A stretch of 64,000 bases of DNA from Bimastos eiseni (lineage: Eukaryota > Annelida > Clitellata > Crassiclitellata > Lumbricidae), in NCBI GenBank assembly GCA_959347315.1, contig OY365819.1, forward strand, positions 25,201,995 to 25,265,994. Direction: 5' to 3'. Positions 42,250 to 53,845 of this stretch are shown here, piece after piece. How positions within the stretch are numbered: position 1 is the first letter of the stretch; the number at the start of each line of letters is the position of its first letter. The notes beneath the pieces are model-generated. The model worked only from the letters and a program-made list of their open reading frames with translations. It was not told the origin of the DNA and did not search any database. The position numbers were made by a program, and so were the translations under genes.

Positions 42250-44060
42250 AGGGAGGACCGATCGGCGGTTTTTAGTTCATTACATAGCTTGCAGACGCAT
42301 GAATTGGCTTGAGTAGAGCCTGACTGTCTGGGTGCCGTTCGAGAGTGCGTAGAGACCCGATCGAGAGAAATACATGAATGACAGTTCTGTACGGGAATAC
42401 GGGGAAGATGGTACCCGAGAAATAGAGATCAGGTAAAGCCCCGAGCAGCCGAACGTTATATCGAGAGAGGCGTCGGTGGCCGTTGATACATTATGCCGGG
42501 TAAATCCCAAGCGGAGTTGATCGAAAATAGCGAGACAGATTACGGCGGCCGTTTAGACAATATACGAGAAGAGTTCTCAAGTGAACACGTTGGTTAAAAG
42601 ACGGGGAGGGCGCCCCGTGAAGCCGTTACAAACTGATCGAGAGAACTACCGGTGAAGCCGTTGACACATACTTGGAAACATAAATGAGTTCGATAAATGC
42701 GGGGAGGGTGACCCCATTGGTGCGTTCGATACAGGCTACTTCTGTCGGTCACAGTTACTCCTCCCGGTTTCCAGAAATCTATTCACTTGTGTGTCTAGTT
42801 GCAATATCTTGACTCGCGATTTCCTCGCGAGGCGTCTACTAATTTCTTCTTGTAGATCTAACTACATAATCTCTTTCGGGGGCTTCCTCAGATGATCTGT
42901 CCATGGTTCGTTCCAGTGTATAAGAGACAGAGTACAATTGCTTCAGAGAAAGTGATTATAATAATACAGGTCTGTGTGAAACATGGAGGTAACGTGGTAA
43001 CACTTACCTCAGGTGCCTGTGAGAGAATCGAGTCTGAGGACTCAGAAACGAAGTTTACGCGAGTTGGTGCATTACCGTTAGTCAGAGCTCTAGGTGACGA
43101 GTACATAAATAATCCTACAATGGGAGGAATAAACGCAGTCCATGAGAGTTACAGACATATGAGAGTCTGGGTGATCGGATACTAAAGTATATAAAAGATG
43201 AAAGCAGACCGAGAAATATACCGGTTGGCTACCTAGTTCGATCATAGCTACTCCTGCGGGTCCGCGAAGTTTGTCGGAGACGTGAAAAACTTCGCGTGGC
43301 CGCAATCGTAGAAGTTTTGGTCGCCACAAGAGATACAAGCCAGGTAGATTCCCGGAGTCGCAGCCGTACAGACAGAGAGAGCTGCCGGTGGAGCGTTGGC
43401 ACATACGGGGAAAGTTGCCCAGTTCGATAAATACGGGGAAGGTGATCCCATTGGTGCGTTCGACGATTACAAGAAACGGTCGTGACTGGTGCCGAAGACC
43501 TCAATAGTTGCGGGTGTCACCGCCTATTCTCTTCCATGTACGGTTTCGCTAATATATATATTTGGCTACCTTACGTGGTCATAGTTACTCTCGCGGGTTT
43601 CCAGCAGCACTTGAATTGTCGGACACGTGATAGTTCGTGTGACCGAGACCGTGGAAGTTCGGGTAGCCGAGATCGTTAAAGTTCGAGTGGCCGTAAAAGA
43701 TACAGACTGGGTAAGTTCCAGGATTAGCGTTCGCATATATAGTCAGAGAGGCCCCGGTGGCCAAGAGTGGTACAGACCGTGAATGAGTTCGGGTGGCCGT
43801 TCGATATAAATATCGGGAAAATTCCCGAAGGACCCGCTGGAATATACGTGGAGGGTGACCACGTTAGAGGAGAACGTTACAAACAAGAGAAAACAAGAAC
43901 ACTGGTGCCGATTAATACCTTCAGGTTACAAGTCAAATAACTCTTCTTGATGTTTTTATGGTCTTTCGATAAATACTCTTGTTTGTTATCTACGTTGGTC
44001 ATAGTTACTCCTCCCGGTTTCCCGAAGTCTCAGAATATATAACGGTGTTGGCGGACAATT
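42250..44060. repeat. Diverged long direct repeats, about 340-490 bp apart
   Basis: The phrase GGTCATAGTTACTC-like followed by CGGGTTTCC-like recurs near 42752, 43241, 43577 and 44004. GTTCGATAAATACGGGGA-like phrases recur near 42688, 43423 and 43814. Short frames here lack domains. The region is GC-richer than its flanks. It may be an old satellite or part of an unknown element. Confidence 0.55.
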
Positions 44061-44248
44061 GCCAACGCATGTACGTACGTGACCATGTATATATACTGAC
44101 ATGTATGTATGCATGCATTAATTATAATTAATCGAAATGAACATCTATTAACGCTATCCAGAGTTATACAAAAACGACCATGCACAATTAGAAATGCTTA
44201 CTTTTCAGACATTTACGCTTGGGCCTATAGGACCTACTTAAAATAACT
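44061..44248. other. Intergenic, nothing assigned
   Basis: Contains short ATGTACGTACGT-type and TGCATGCAT-type palindromes only. Confidence 0.4.
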
Positions 44249-44856
44249 TTAGCGAATTAGCCCCAAAATGTAGTCTCCCATCATGTTCACACTGCCCTAG
44301 GTAGCGTACGTCTAGTATATCCTGGTGGAACCGCTCGCCTGCTCCTCCAAGTAGGACCTATGCTCCCATGTTTTGCTTGAAGTTATCCAGGTGAACATCA
44401 ATAATATGAACTTTGAGGGACATCCTGCAGCCCATTATATCGTAGTTTTTCACTTGAGTCTCAACCAGCTCCACATATAGTTTTCGGCCTTGTTATTACC
44501 CAGGAAGCCAGTAACTACTGCGACAAAGCGGATCCAAGCCGCTTTCTCCTTTCCAGTCATCTTTCTGAGGAATTACTTGCACTTCATGATTTTTTATCCG
44601 TCGTCCGACGTAAACACCGGTTTTCACCTTTGCCTCAGACAACTTAGGGAAGAGGTCTTGAAAGTACTTGAAAGCTGCGGATACTTTATCTAGAGCTGTG
44701 ACAAATCGTTTCATAGGGCCTAAGGCTCAACTTGATGTGCACTTTCTTAGGGACCACCAGTGGCTCCCAATTGATTTTTTTGTTCCCCACAGAGAACTCT
44801 GTCCGCTGGGGCCAGTCCCGCCTGTCTGACATGGTGGCTGATAGGTTGGTTTACGG
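44249..44856 (-). pseudogene. Unnamed multi-copy protein gene, C-terminal part
   Basis: Read on the minus strand the pieces in order are RDWPQRTEFSVGNKKINWEP, then RFVTALDKVSAAFKYFQDLF, PKLSEAKVKTGVYVG, RFVAVVTGFLGNNKAENY, AGERFHQDI and MMGDYILGLIR before TAA 44249-44251. They lie in at least three frames, so indels are present. I recognise the order of these motifs from an uncharacterised protein family that occurs in many copies in invertebrate genomes and is likely transposon-linked, but I know no function. The frame is lost at 44857 where an inverted-repeat element starts. The N-terminal part of the same protein lies at 48827-49364. Confidence 0.6.
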
Positions 44857-47800
44857 CAATAAGGTCGCGCACAAAAGATCGCGGCTCAAAAGAACGCGCA
44901 CAAAAGGTCGCGACACAAAAGATGGCAGACTAATAAGATCGCGGCACAAAAGATGACCCAACATATCACCGATGACAAGCAATTTCGTAGCCTTATTTTT
45001 ATCGATACAGTTCCCATTTATTCAAAATCATTTTCATCAATCCAGCTCCTACTCACACAGCCTTCTTTTCATCCCGCTGCCTTTTATACGGAGATTGTTC
45101 TAAATGACTTTACTAAATGAGTTTGAGGCATGAGGAAGGCCCATATGTATTAAGCCTGTTTGATGATAATCTTGAACTAATTGTTTTTCCGGATGACCAA
45201 GATAACCGTACATTAGGCCTATATTTAATAACATAGACACTGACCCTGATCAAAACTATTTTACTAATATCTCTTGGACCATTCCTTATACTACCCTGCA
45301 ATGCCTTTCAGAGGAAACTGAGAAAAGCTGTGCGGTGGATAATTCTGATTGTATTGAGCCTAACTTCTCAATTCTCCATAATAACTGTACAAGTATGTTT
45401 CACAAATTAACTGAGATCTAAGACATACTTCACCACTCAGGTGTCTCAATATTAGCGCTTTCTGAAAAATGGTTGGAGCCTAACATGGATGATACCATCA
45501 ATATACCAGGTTATGAATTCATACATAAGTCGAGAAATGAGAGTCGAGGAGATGAGGTAAGATTGCTTGTAAAGGAACATATAAATTATCAATTACATGA
45601 CCCAAACAGCGAAAAGCTCGTGCATAAATCTTATGATGGTCTCTTCATCAGAATTCTTCTAAATAAAAGTACTTGTTTAGTGGGCGTGGTACACTACTTC
45701 TTCGTCAATCATTGTTTCTGATTTAAGTGATCATCTCCCAGTTTTTATGTGTTTCGCTTTGGGAACCTGTAAAAAGAAAGTTAGCGCATGCATGAATAAT
45801 CGTAGGCCTATAGTTAATGATGAAAAATTGGAAATGTTTAAAACTGCGTTATCAAGTACTGTTGGGAACCTGTAATGACAATTTGTGCAGCAGATGATGC
45901 CAATGGTTCATACAAGCTCTTCTTCAAGATGTATAAAGAGATTTATGATAGGGTATTTCCGACAACGCATAAATGTAGCAATACGTGCAGGACCTAAGCT
46001 TACACAACTGTGGATGACCATGGGGTTACTAAAATCTATTAGAAAAAAAGATGACTCTATCGAAAATACTTGAAAAACCAGAATGTAGAAAATAAATGTA
46101 GGTTTGCCGTATACCGGAACAAGTTTAAGACTATCCGAATTAGAGCAGAAAAATGACTATTACGCAGCAGAATTCTGCAAATACAATAATGACTTGAAGA
46201 AAACGTAAAAACTCATTCGTGAGATTATGCAGTTGGGGAATAGGGACACAGCCATAGAATTTCTAAAAATAAACGGCGAGAGTATTAGGGAACCAAAATC
46301 AATGGCTAATAATTTTAATTGATACTTCACAAGCATCGCACATGAGCTTGAGGAGAAGCTACCGGATCCTAAGAAAACCTTTGAAAGTTTTTTACCAGTA
46401 CCCCTACACAGTTCTATGGGTCTTTTGCTAACCTCTAGGGAAGAAGTTAGACAAATTAGCCTCTTGATACGATCCACTCATAGTAAGGGGTAGACGATAT
46501 TGACCCTTGTATAGCTGCGTCATGCTTAACTTCCATAGCCTCTCCTTTAGCTGAATTAATCAACTGCTCCTTCGTTAATGGAATAGTTCCACATGCGTTA
46601 AATATAGCCAAAGTTGTACCTATATACAAAAAGGAGAAAAAGACAACATAGCTAACTACCCACCAATCTTTATCCTACCATACTTTGCAAAATTTAATGA
46701 AAAGCTTATGTACGATCGACTATCAAATTATGTTAAAAAGACAGCTTTTATATACCAATCACAACATGGATTTCAATCAGGGCACTCCCCTTATATGGCA
46801 CTATTAGAAATGCAGGATAAAATATCGAATGCCATTGAAAAGAACCAATACTCTGTGGGAGTTTTTTTGACCTTGCAAAATCATTCGACACGGTAAAATT
46901 AATCACAGCATCCTACCAAAAAAAGTAGAAAATTATGGTCTAAGGGGGGAGCAACTAAAGTGGTTTTATAGCTACCTTAATAATCGTACACAGAGAGTAA
47001 TGTGTAATGGTGCGCTATCGGAGGTGAATCTGATTAGATTTGGAGTTCCCCAGGGCTCAAATCATGGAGCTTTATTATTCCTTCTGTATATCAATGGTCT
47101 GGCTACTGTCTCAGCAACATTATTCTTTATTTTACTTGCGGGTGGTACAAATGTATTTTATTCGCATAGTTCCTGGCAAACTCTGGTAAGGGTTTTTACT
47201 TCTGAGCTAGCTGATGTTGCTATATCGTTTTGTGCTAATAGACTCTATCTTAATCTAGATAACACTAATTTCATTTTATTTAAGTCACATAGGAAAATTA
47301 GTCCTAGGGATAATCTAAGTTTGCTCATTAATGATATTCCTATAAATCAGGTAGAGTCCACTAAATTTATTGGGGTCTATGATGACCAGTATTTAACCTG
47401 GAGAAATCACATTAACCACATTTTTTCAAAAATCGCAGAAAAACGCTGGCATCTTGGCCAGAACTTCTTATGTACTCCCCAAGTCAATTAGAATTAAATT
47501 GTATTACTCCCCTGTCTACCCATACTTGACCTTTTGTACTATATGGGCATCCACATAATCTCAGAAAGCGAGTGCTACTACAAAAGAGAGCGGAAAGAAT
47601 AATAGCAGGTGCTCGTAGATGCATTGATACGGGGGCATACTACAAGGAGTACAAGCTATTGAAAATTAGTCAAATTACGGTCCTCCAAATGTCTGAGTTC
47701 ATATACCGATACGAACACGGCTTACTCCCTGCTATCTTTAGAGGATATTTTTCCACTAGACTTGACACCCACACTCACAATACTAGAAACATAACAGCTT

Positions 47801-48604
47801 ATCGCTCCATAAAAGCTACAACCAATGCACGCAGGTATACTATAAAATTTTCTGGACCCTCATCATGGAATAACATCCCATTGGAAATTCGTCTGTCAAA
47901 TAATATTATAGCTTTCAAACATAAGTTGTAAGCCTTCCTCATCAATTCATTAATGCACTAAATCATTAAATACAGTAAATCCTAAATAATTACTAATCAC
48001 TACTATACATTAAACTATATATTGTATATAATGGTGCATATTACTGCATTTAGTTAAGCTTTGTTCATTTTTTCATTTGGTGTTTTGTTGCGTTTCATGA
48101 TTAAGTTGCAATAAAGATTTGCCATTTATTAGTTTGATATAGTTGCTACAAGGGGTTCCCTATTTAGCAGAATTTGCAGCTCTTGTGGGACTCCCATTAT
48201 AGCCAACATAAGTTTGCTTGTGCATATTGTAAGATGTACTTTATTTTGCTGTTGGTTACATATAAAACACTTCTTGATTTTGATTTTTTTTTAAATTTTG
48301 ATCACATCTCGTAAGCAATATGCTTTGCATCAATCCAGCTTCTGCTTAGGTCTAAGCATGAATTCTTTTCAGCAATCCAGCTTACAGTTATGCATTATTC
48401 TTTTCATCAATTCAGCTTCCGTTTATGCATTATTGTTTTCGTGAATCCAGCTTCTATATCGGGTTGTTGGTGTTTGGCAATCAACCACGAACCGATGTAC
48501 ATTGGCGATCTTTTGTGCCCGATTTTACTAGTCTGCGATCTTTTGCGTCGCGACCTTTTGTGCGCGATCCTTTCAGCCGCGATCTTTTGTGCGTGACTTT
48601 ATTG
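44857..48604. mobile_element. DNA element with about 97-bp inverted ends made of short subrepeats (element B)
   Basis: Left end 44857-44953 and right end 48508-48604 are inverted copies, about 88-90% alike by eye. Both start CAATAA and contain four or five subrepeats of the form GCGCACAAAAGATCGCG. Just inside each end are units of the 36-bp minisatellite (44990-45075 and 48300-48450). The middle is taken up by a LINE. No transposase is present, so this is a non-autonomous element. No clear target duplication is seen, perhaps because a SINE adjoins the right end. Confidence 0.75.
45130..48130 (+). mobile_element. Non-LTR retrotransposon (CR1/L2-group LINE) inside element B, degenerate
   Basis: Pieces of ORF2 run on the plus strand. 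The endonuclease start is near 45420-45720 (GVSILALSEKWLEP). Reverse transcriptase follows from 46700 (SQHGFQSGHSPYMALLEMQD, then [17 protein letters not shown]; the catalytic motif is degraded to LLAGGTNVF near 47130). A C-terminal region at 47572-47931 reads RAERIIAGARRCI and GPSSWNNIPLEIRL. Several stops and shifts break it. An AATAAAG signal occurs near 48110, followed by the end. The body is nearly full-length, so it inserted whole and then decayed. Confidence 0.75.
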
Positions 48605-48826
48605 ATGGATACCCGATTGGTTAGAGCGGTCGTCCCGTAACACTCAGTGTGCGCTGAGTGAGTGGGTTCGACCCTCGTCAGAGGCGTCACCGTGTCACCT
48701 TGAGTAAGTCCTTCGCACACAATAGCTCTGTAGTACAACTGCAATTGCGCCGTCGAGGCGTGTGTGCACTTCTGAACTAAACCGTAAGAAGGGCAATATC
48801 AAATGACAGTTGTATTGTATTGTATT
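48605..48826 (+). mobile_element. tRNA-derived SINE with an ATTGT tail
   Basis: An A-box-like stretch (TTGGTTAGAGCGG, 48617-48629) and a B box (GGTTCGACCCT, 48665-48675) show a tRNA-derived head. About 130 bases of unrelated body follow, then a tail of TGTAT/TGTATT repeats (48810-48826). The stem pattern is not that of a functional tRNA. It abuts element B and the broken gene. Confidence 0.7.
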
Positions 48827-49364
48827 CCTGCCCTCCCAAAGGCAAAGATAGCAGGGAACTTGGTCCAACCTGATTGGAGACCCATTAGGAATGTTACCAT
48901 TTTGAAGTCTCCGATGACATCCCAGCCGTACTCATGATACTTCAAGGCGTCTAGCAAGGTTTTGACGTTGCTGCAACCCTCTTTGAGGTCCACCGAGTGA
49001 GCCAGAGGAACAGACGGATACTTGATCCCGTTACGAAGCAGCACGGCTTTGAGGCTCCTAGTCCTAGATTAACTGTCAATGAAGAGACGCCACTCGTATG
49101 TGTTACAGTCGATTACAATTGCTTCGAGAAGACCAGTCACGTAGTGGCAGAGCAGACTCCATCTTGATTGGTGAAAAAGATAGAAAAAGCTTCGTGACGC
49201 TTCCTCTGATCTGCGATTTGCACGCTTTTATCCAATAAGTTCCAGTCCTTGAGTCTAGACGTCAAAAGTTCTGCATTGGAATTGGTGAGACCAAGATCTC
49301 TGAACAAATCGTTGAGATCTTTTTGGATTGGATCGTATGGTTTTACGAAGTAATTAACTAACAT
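48827..49364 (-). pseudogene. Unnamed multi-copy protein gene, N-terminal part
   Basis: The minus strand from ATG 49364 reads MLVNYFVKPYDPIQKDLNDL, RDLGLTNSNAELLTSRLKDW and FSIFFTNQDGVC. A frameshift follows, then GLLEAIVIDCNTYEWRLFI, SLKAVLLRNGIKYPSVPLAH and YGWDVIGDFKMVTFLMGLQ. After a last in-family segment (CLWEGRNT) the frame meets the SINE tail at 48826. Its strand and motif order show that it is the front half of the gene whose back half lies at 44249-44856. Two further shifts show it was probably dead before or soon after the insertions. Confidence 0.6.
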
Positions 49365-49387
49365 ATTTTTTTTATTTTTTAAATTTT

Positions 49388-49440
49388 AAATGAACTTGAT
49401 ATAGCGCCTCTTCAAGGAATCTACTCATAGGCGCTCTCTG
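49388..49440 (-). repeat. LINE-type 3' tail, minus strand
   Basis: Read on the minus strand, AGAGAGCGCCTATGAGTAG precedes CTTGAAGAGGCGCTATATCA. It is the same 3' end as at 34.95 kb. Confidence 0.45.
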
Positions 49441-49963
49441 CGCTAGACATGATATTAATTGTCATTTCAACGTCTGTTAGAATAATAATTAGCAAAACAA
49501 CGCAAAGTAAGCCATACGAGTCGCCAATGACTGGCCCGAGCACAGGCGTGGAACCAAACCAACGGATTCCCGTCAGCAGCTGAAAGATGGCATGTATGTT
49601 CAGAATCTGTAGGCCAAGCTGCGCCGATAAGGTAGAGCGAGCGACGACTGCCGTAAACGATTCGCAAAACACGGGGTCGTGTCGACGAGTAGTCCCTCGC
49701 TGATGGAAGATGACGCAAGTCCGGATAATCATCGAGATTCAAGGAAGATGTAGAAGAGGAATTGATCGCGTGTTGGTCGGTAGATTGAATGGCCTACTGT
49801 GACTAACGGTCAAGGTCACTCCAGTGGCCGCGGTACGGCCACATGGCTGAACCTCGGCTGCATAGTCGCATGGTCTAGGCAACATGCGATAAAATGGCTC
49901 TCAAAGGCGCAAACTTCCTGCAAAAACCGACGAATTAATCCAGAACGCAACAGCTAGGACTAA
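49441..49963. other. Intergenic, nothing assigned
   Basis: Overlapping minus-strand frames at 49421-49742 show no recognisable domain. Confidence 0.4.
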
Positions 49964-50176
49964 AGAACTCCAACATATTAGAATTTACTAAGCAAATTCT
50001 GCATATAAATTAAAATACGTCGAAATGACGCAGAGTCAGTGAACCGACCAAAATGACCGACGACGTGAGCAGACTCCAACATATTAAAATTTACTAAGCA
50101 AATTCTGCATATAAATTAAAACAATACGTCGAAATGACGCAGTCAGTGAATCGACCAAAATGACCGACGACGTGTG
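49964..50176. repeat. Recent tandem duplication of about 105 bp
   Basis: Two adjacent copies (about 49966-50070 and 50072-50176) share ACTCCAACATATTA, AGCAAATTCTGCATATAAAT and CCAAAATGACCGACGACGTG with only a few differences. They are AT-rich with a GACGTCG-like end. Confidence 0.85.
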
Positions 50177-50478
50177 CAGACTTCTCATAATATCAATCTC
50201 CTAGATACAAAGTCAAAGTTATTTGAGAATAATGGACATTTTATATGTCTTAGGGAGGAGCAATAACGAAATAACAATTAATAGCCAGGAACAAAAAATA
50301 AAATATAAATTTGTTACATAGTGTCATTTATAGCATTGTGAACTCTCAACATCAGAATGCTTACCGAAAAAATATTCTGAAATAAAAGTTGTATGACGTA
50401 ACTTTTCACGTATGTACCCAAACTAGCAGTTTTAAATCTCAAATTTAAATTGTTTACAAATGTAATATTGAGGAATCG

Positions 50479-51597
50479 TCAATATTCAAACAGATCAGCA
50501 ATTAGTTCATCAGCAGGAAAAAATCGATGTCCAGAGCAATGTTTTAGAAATTCATTCTCTGTTTCAACCAATTCATCACATATACAACATCCAAAAGATT
50601 TTGATAGAGATGCTTTTGCATATACAGCACATTTGAAGTCGCCATCTTGAATTCGACATTCTCCATCTTCAATTTTCAGCAAAGGACCTGCAATATCACT
50701 AGAATTCTGATAGTTGTGCTTTGAGACACGTTCAGTTAGTATATCAATAACGCCTTCACTGCCGAATGTGATGAAATGATCGGACAGGATAGCCATTGCT
50801 TTACTTTCTAGTTGAAGATCTTGTGGTTGTATACCTGCATAGAGTATATGATGAACTGCTGAAGAACTACTCTGGGTGTAAGTTTTGTTACGTGAGTGTG
50901 GCTCCTCAGTTGCATAAGCTTTTCTGTGTCTTTTTAGATGTCCATTTTGTTTGAATGCTTTGTTACAAACCTCACATTTGTATGGTTTCTCTCCTGTATG
51001 AGTCATCATATGTCTTTTCATGTGACTATGAGCAGCAAATGATTTCTGACATAACTGGCACCCATATGGTTTTTCACCAGTATGGATTTTCATATGCGTT
51101 TTTCAGATTACCATGAACAGAAAATGATTTCTTACATAACGGGCACCCATATGGTCTCTCTTCTGCATGAGTTAACATGTGTCTTTTCAGATGACCATTT
51201 CTAGCAAATGATTTCTGACATAACTGACACCAAAATGGTTTTTCACCTGTATGGGTTCTCATGTGCGTTTTCAGATGACTTTTTCTAGCAAATGATTTCT
51301 GACATAAATGGCACTGAAATGATTTTACTTCTGTATGGGTTCTCATGTGCTTTTTCAAACCACGATCTTTAGCAAATGCTTTCCTACATAAAAGGCATAT
51401 GAGCGGTTTTTCCTCTGTATGAGTTCTCATGTGTGTTTTGAGTTGACAAAGATACGTAAATGATTTCTTACATAACTGGCATCTATGTGTTTTTTTTTGC
51501 ATATGGATTTTTATGAGCATTTTCAGATGACCATCTCCAGCAAGTGATTTCTTAAAAAACTTCCTAGTCTTGTGTTTCTTCTTTGTGAGCGTTCGTA
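50479..51597 (-). pseudogene. C2H2 zinc-finger protein, last exon, one frameshift
   Basis: Seven tandem fingers run on the minus strand. Six of the linkers resemble THTGEKP-type spacing (for example [17 protein letters not shown] and CHLCQKSFARKSHLKTH). The fifth finger is interrupted by a single-base insertion in a T run at 51099-51103 (A run on the coding strand), and reading resumes in the next frame at [12 protein letters not shown]. The seventh finger lacks its last His (HRKAY). A C-terminal tail of about 120 residues ends in a separate finger, [21 protein letters not shown]. Such proteins bind DNA in the nucleus. The single shift in a homopolymer could be a sequence error in an intact gene. 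No start exon is identified. Confidence 0.75.
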
Positions 51598-53345
51598 TTC
51601 ATCATTAGGCTACTCATTTAATCAATAATTTCACTGTGTACAGGTTTCTTTGATGGACAGGCAGTGATCACATTGAGCATATGGCTTTTGAAATAATTGA
51701 AATCTGAGTGGCTTCAAATGATTCGTATGAGCCACTCCAATCACCAGACAGTAGAGAAACCTATTCGGATTTGTATGACCTTTGATAACTATGAGCTTTG
51801 GAACACACATCAAAACAACTGCCTGTGACTGTGCACTTGAACATTGTCAAACCTTCCAAACGCCAGCACAATATCGACGACTTCACCTCAGTTTGTGTTT
51901 CAGATGCTCACAGAAAAATACTTCTTGACGAAATACTGAAGTAATTCAATCTCTGTTCAACTGAATGCATTTTGCTATTTTCAGCATGACTTTAACTGAA
52001 GAGGAAATTGTTAGCAACAGCAAAAGTTGAGGTAAAATATATCCGCTGTAATGTTCTTGGTGAATCAAAATGAGATGTAGATCCTGTCTTGCAACAAAGT
52101 TTTGAATCCCCAACAGAAACCAGCTTGCCACTTTGTGTACTTGCTAAAAAGAATAGCACAACCTCAATTTTTATATGTTTTGAAAATATACAACACAATA
52201 ATTAAATGCTGCTCACTACAGTAGAATTACTTTTCTCCATTTGTATTTGAATCACCATTAAGTAACAATGGAAAGAACAGTTTCAAGGATTCATTAGCAA
52301 CTATAATTTTCTGCTGAAGTCTTGCAAATGGATAGAAAATCATAGAGTAACCCAAACACCATCTTCTTCTACAATGTTTTTGGGAGGATCAGATGCCAAT
52401 GAAACTGTCATTGGTGAATCTTACTGCATCAGCGTCAAATGCACAATCCATCAACCAATGGAACACCAAAAACTAAACGGTAATCAAGTGAGCATGTAGA
52501 AGATCAGCTCATAAGAAAGAGAGATACAGCGCACAGTGGATAATTAATTTTAGAGAATCAAGTTTTAAGTTGAGAACAACAGCAACCGATCAGACCAAAC
52601 AAACACAGGTAGAGAGAGTTCAAAAGAGTAGGTCCTGCATCCGAAAATGCCTGTTCACCCAGAACAGGTCTTGATGTAGGTACATATACATGTATGACCA
52701 GACAAAGATAATCAGATGGCAATATTTAATGTTTAAGCCTCGGAATAAGAACTGCCTAGAGTAAAAAAGAAAAGTCTTACAGCCATAGAAGAATAGAGCA
52801 GCTAGACCAAGAGGAGTGAGATGCAGTGCCATTGGAAGGCCATCCCACGTCAACGAACCAGAAAATGAGAAAGCACAGCGCTATCGCTTGCAATCCACGC
52901 ACAAAGGAAAATAACTCTACTTACAAAGCATAGCGCAATGAGCCATTATGTCAAATAGTCACAGTGGAGCAACAGAGTTCCATTAAGTAGGGGCTACGGT
53001 CGGGTACTGCGAAAAATGTCGCGGTCACTGGTAACAACAGGTACGGTTGAGTAGATTGATATGCTGGACAAAAAGCTCCTGATCCACAGTTATACCTGGG
53101 TCTCGGACCGAGGACGAGAAGGTCAGGTGCTGGTATACTTCAAAACGAGGGAGCCCATCATATACGGCAATGTCCAAAAAGACAGATAGGCGCAATAGGA
53201 GAATCTCATGGTCGACTGCTCTTATCTAATGCAGCACTCACATAAAACAGTGCCAGGACAGTGACCTGAGATTTATTAGTAGCCACGTAAGACTCAAACC
53301 ATAAAGTGCTGTAGACGTTTAGAAAGTGAACGAGCACAGTTGCAT
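51598..53345. other. Presumed upstream intron or intergenic, nothing assigned
   Basis: Short frames on both strands lack domains. An upstream exon of the zinc-finger gene may lie here but I cannot place it. Confidence 0.4.
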
Positions 53346-53346
53346 G

Positions 53347-53434
53347 AGACGCTAAAACGATAAATTACCCATATTTACCTAATTTATAACGTCAAAATGA
53401 TAAATTACCCGATAATTTATCATTTTAGCGTCCC
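53347..53434. repeat. Hairpin of GACGCTAAAACGATAAATTA-type ends
   Basis: GAGACGCTAAAAC is matched in reverse by GGGACGCTAAAAT at the right end, with ATAAATTA in both; about 20 of 22 bases pair. A third direct copy lies in between (53389-53410). The sequence resembles the ends of the elements at 54179-54594 and 59819-60244, so it may be a minimal internally deleted copy. Confidence 0.65.
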
Positions 53435-53517
53435 AGATTCATTGCACCTGATTATGGTGGCTTTACGCAGTTAACTGTAATTTGAAATGTTGAAAAGGCT
53501 TAAAGGCTTATAATAGT

Positions 53518-53845
53518 AGAAGCTGGATTGATGAAAACTTATACTGAAATGGAAGCAGAATTGATGAAAAGAATCATACTTAAACAGAACATGGATTGAT
53601 GCCAAATAAGTGTAAAGGGAAGCGGAATTGATTAATAAAATTATCCTAAAATAGATGCGGTATCGATGACAAAATCTGTTTAAATGGATGCGGTATTGAT
53701 GAGAAAAATAAGCTTAAATGGAAGCGGAAGTGAATCATGCTGAAATAGAAGTTGGATCGATTAAAAAATAAGTTTAAATAGAAGCAGAATTTAAGAAAAG
53801 AATATTACTTCAATAGAAGCTGTTTTGATGAGAAAAATTTGCTTC
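53518..53845. repeat. 36-bp minisatellite array
   Basis: About nine diverged units with the core GGAAGCTGGATTGATGAAAA separated by AT-rich spacers of about 15 bases. Confidence 0.8.

Noticed and set aside
42892..43504. Cluster of overlapping open frames on both strands
   Set aside because: They lie in diverged repeats, have no recognisable domain and no consistent codon pattern.
48605..48680. Possible tRNA gene
   Set aside because: The A and B boxes are present but no cloverleaf closes, and a SINE body and tail follow.
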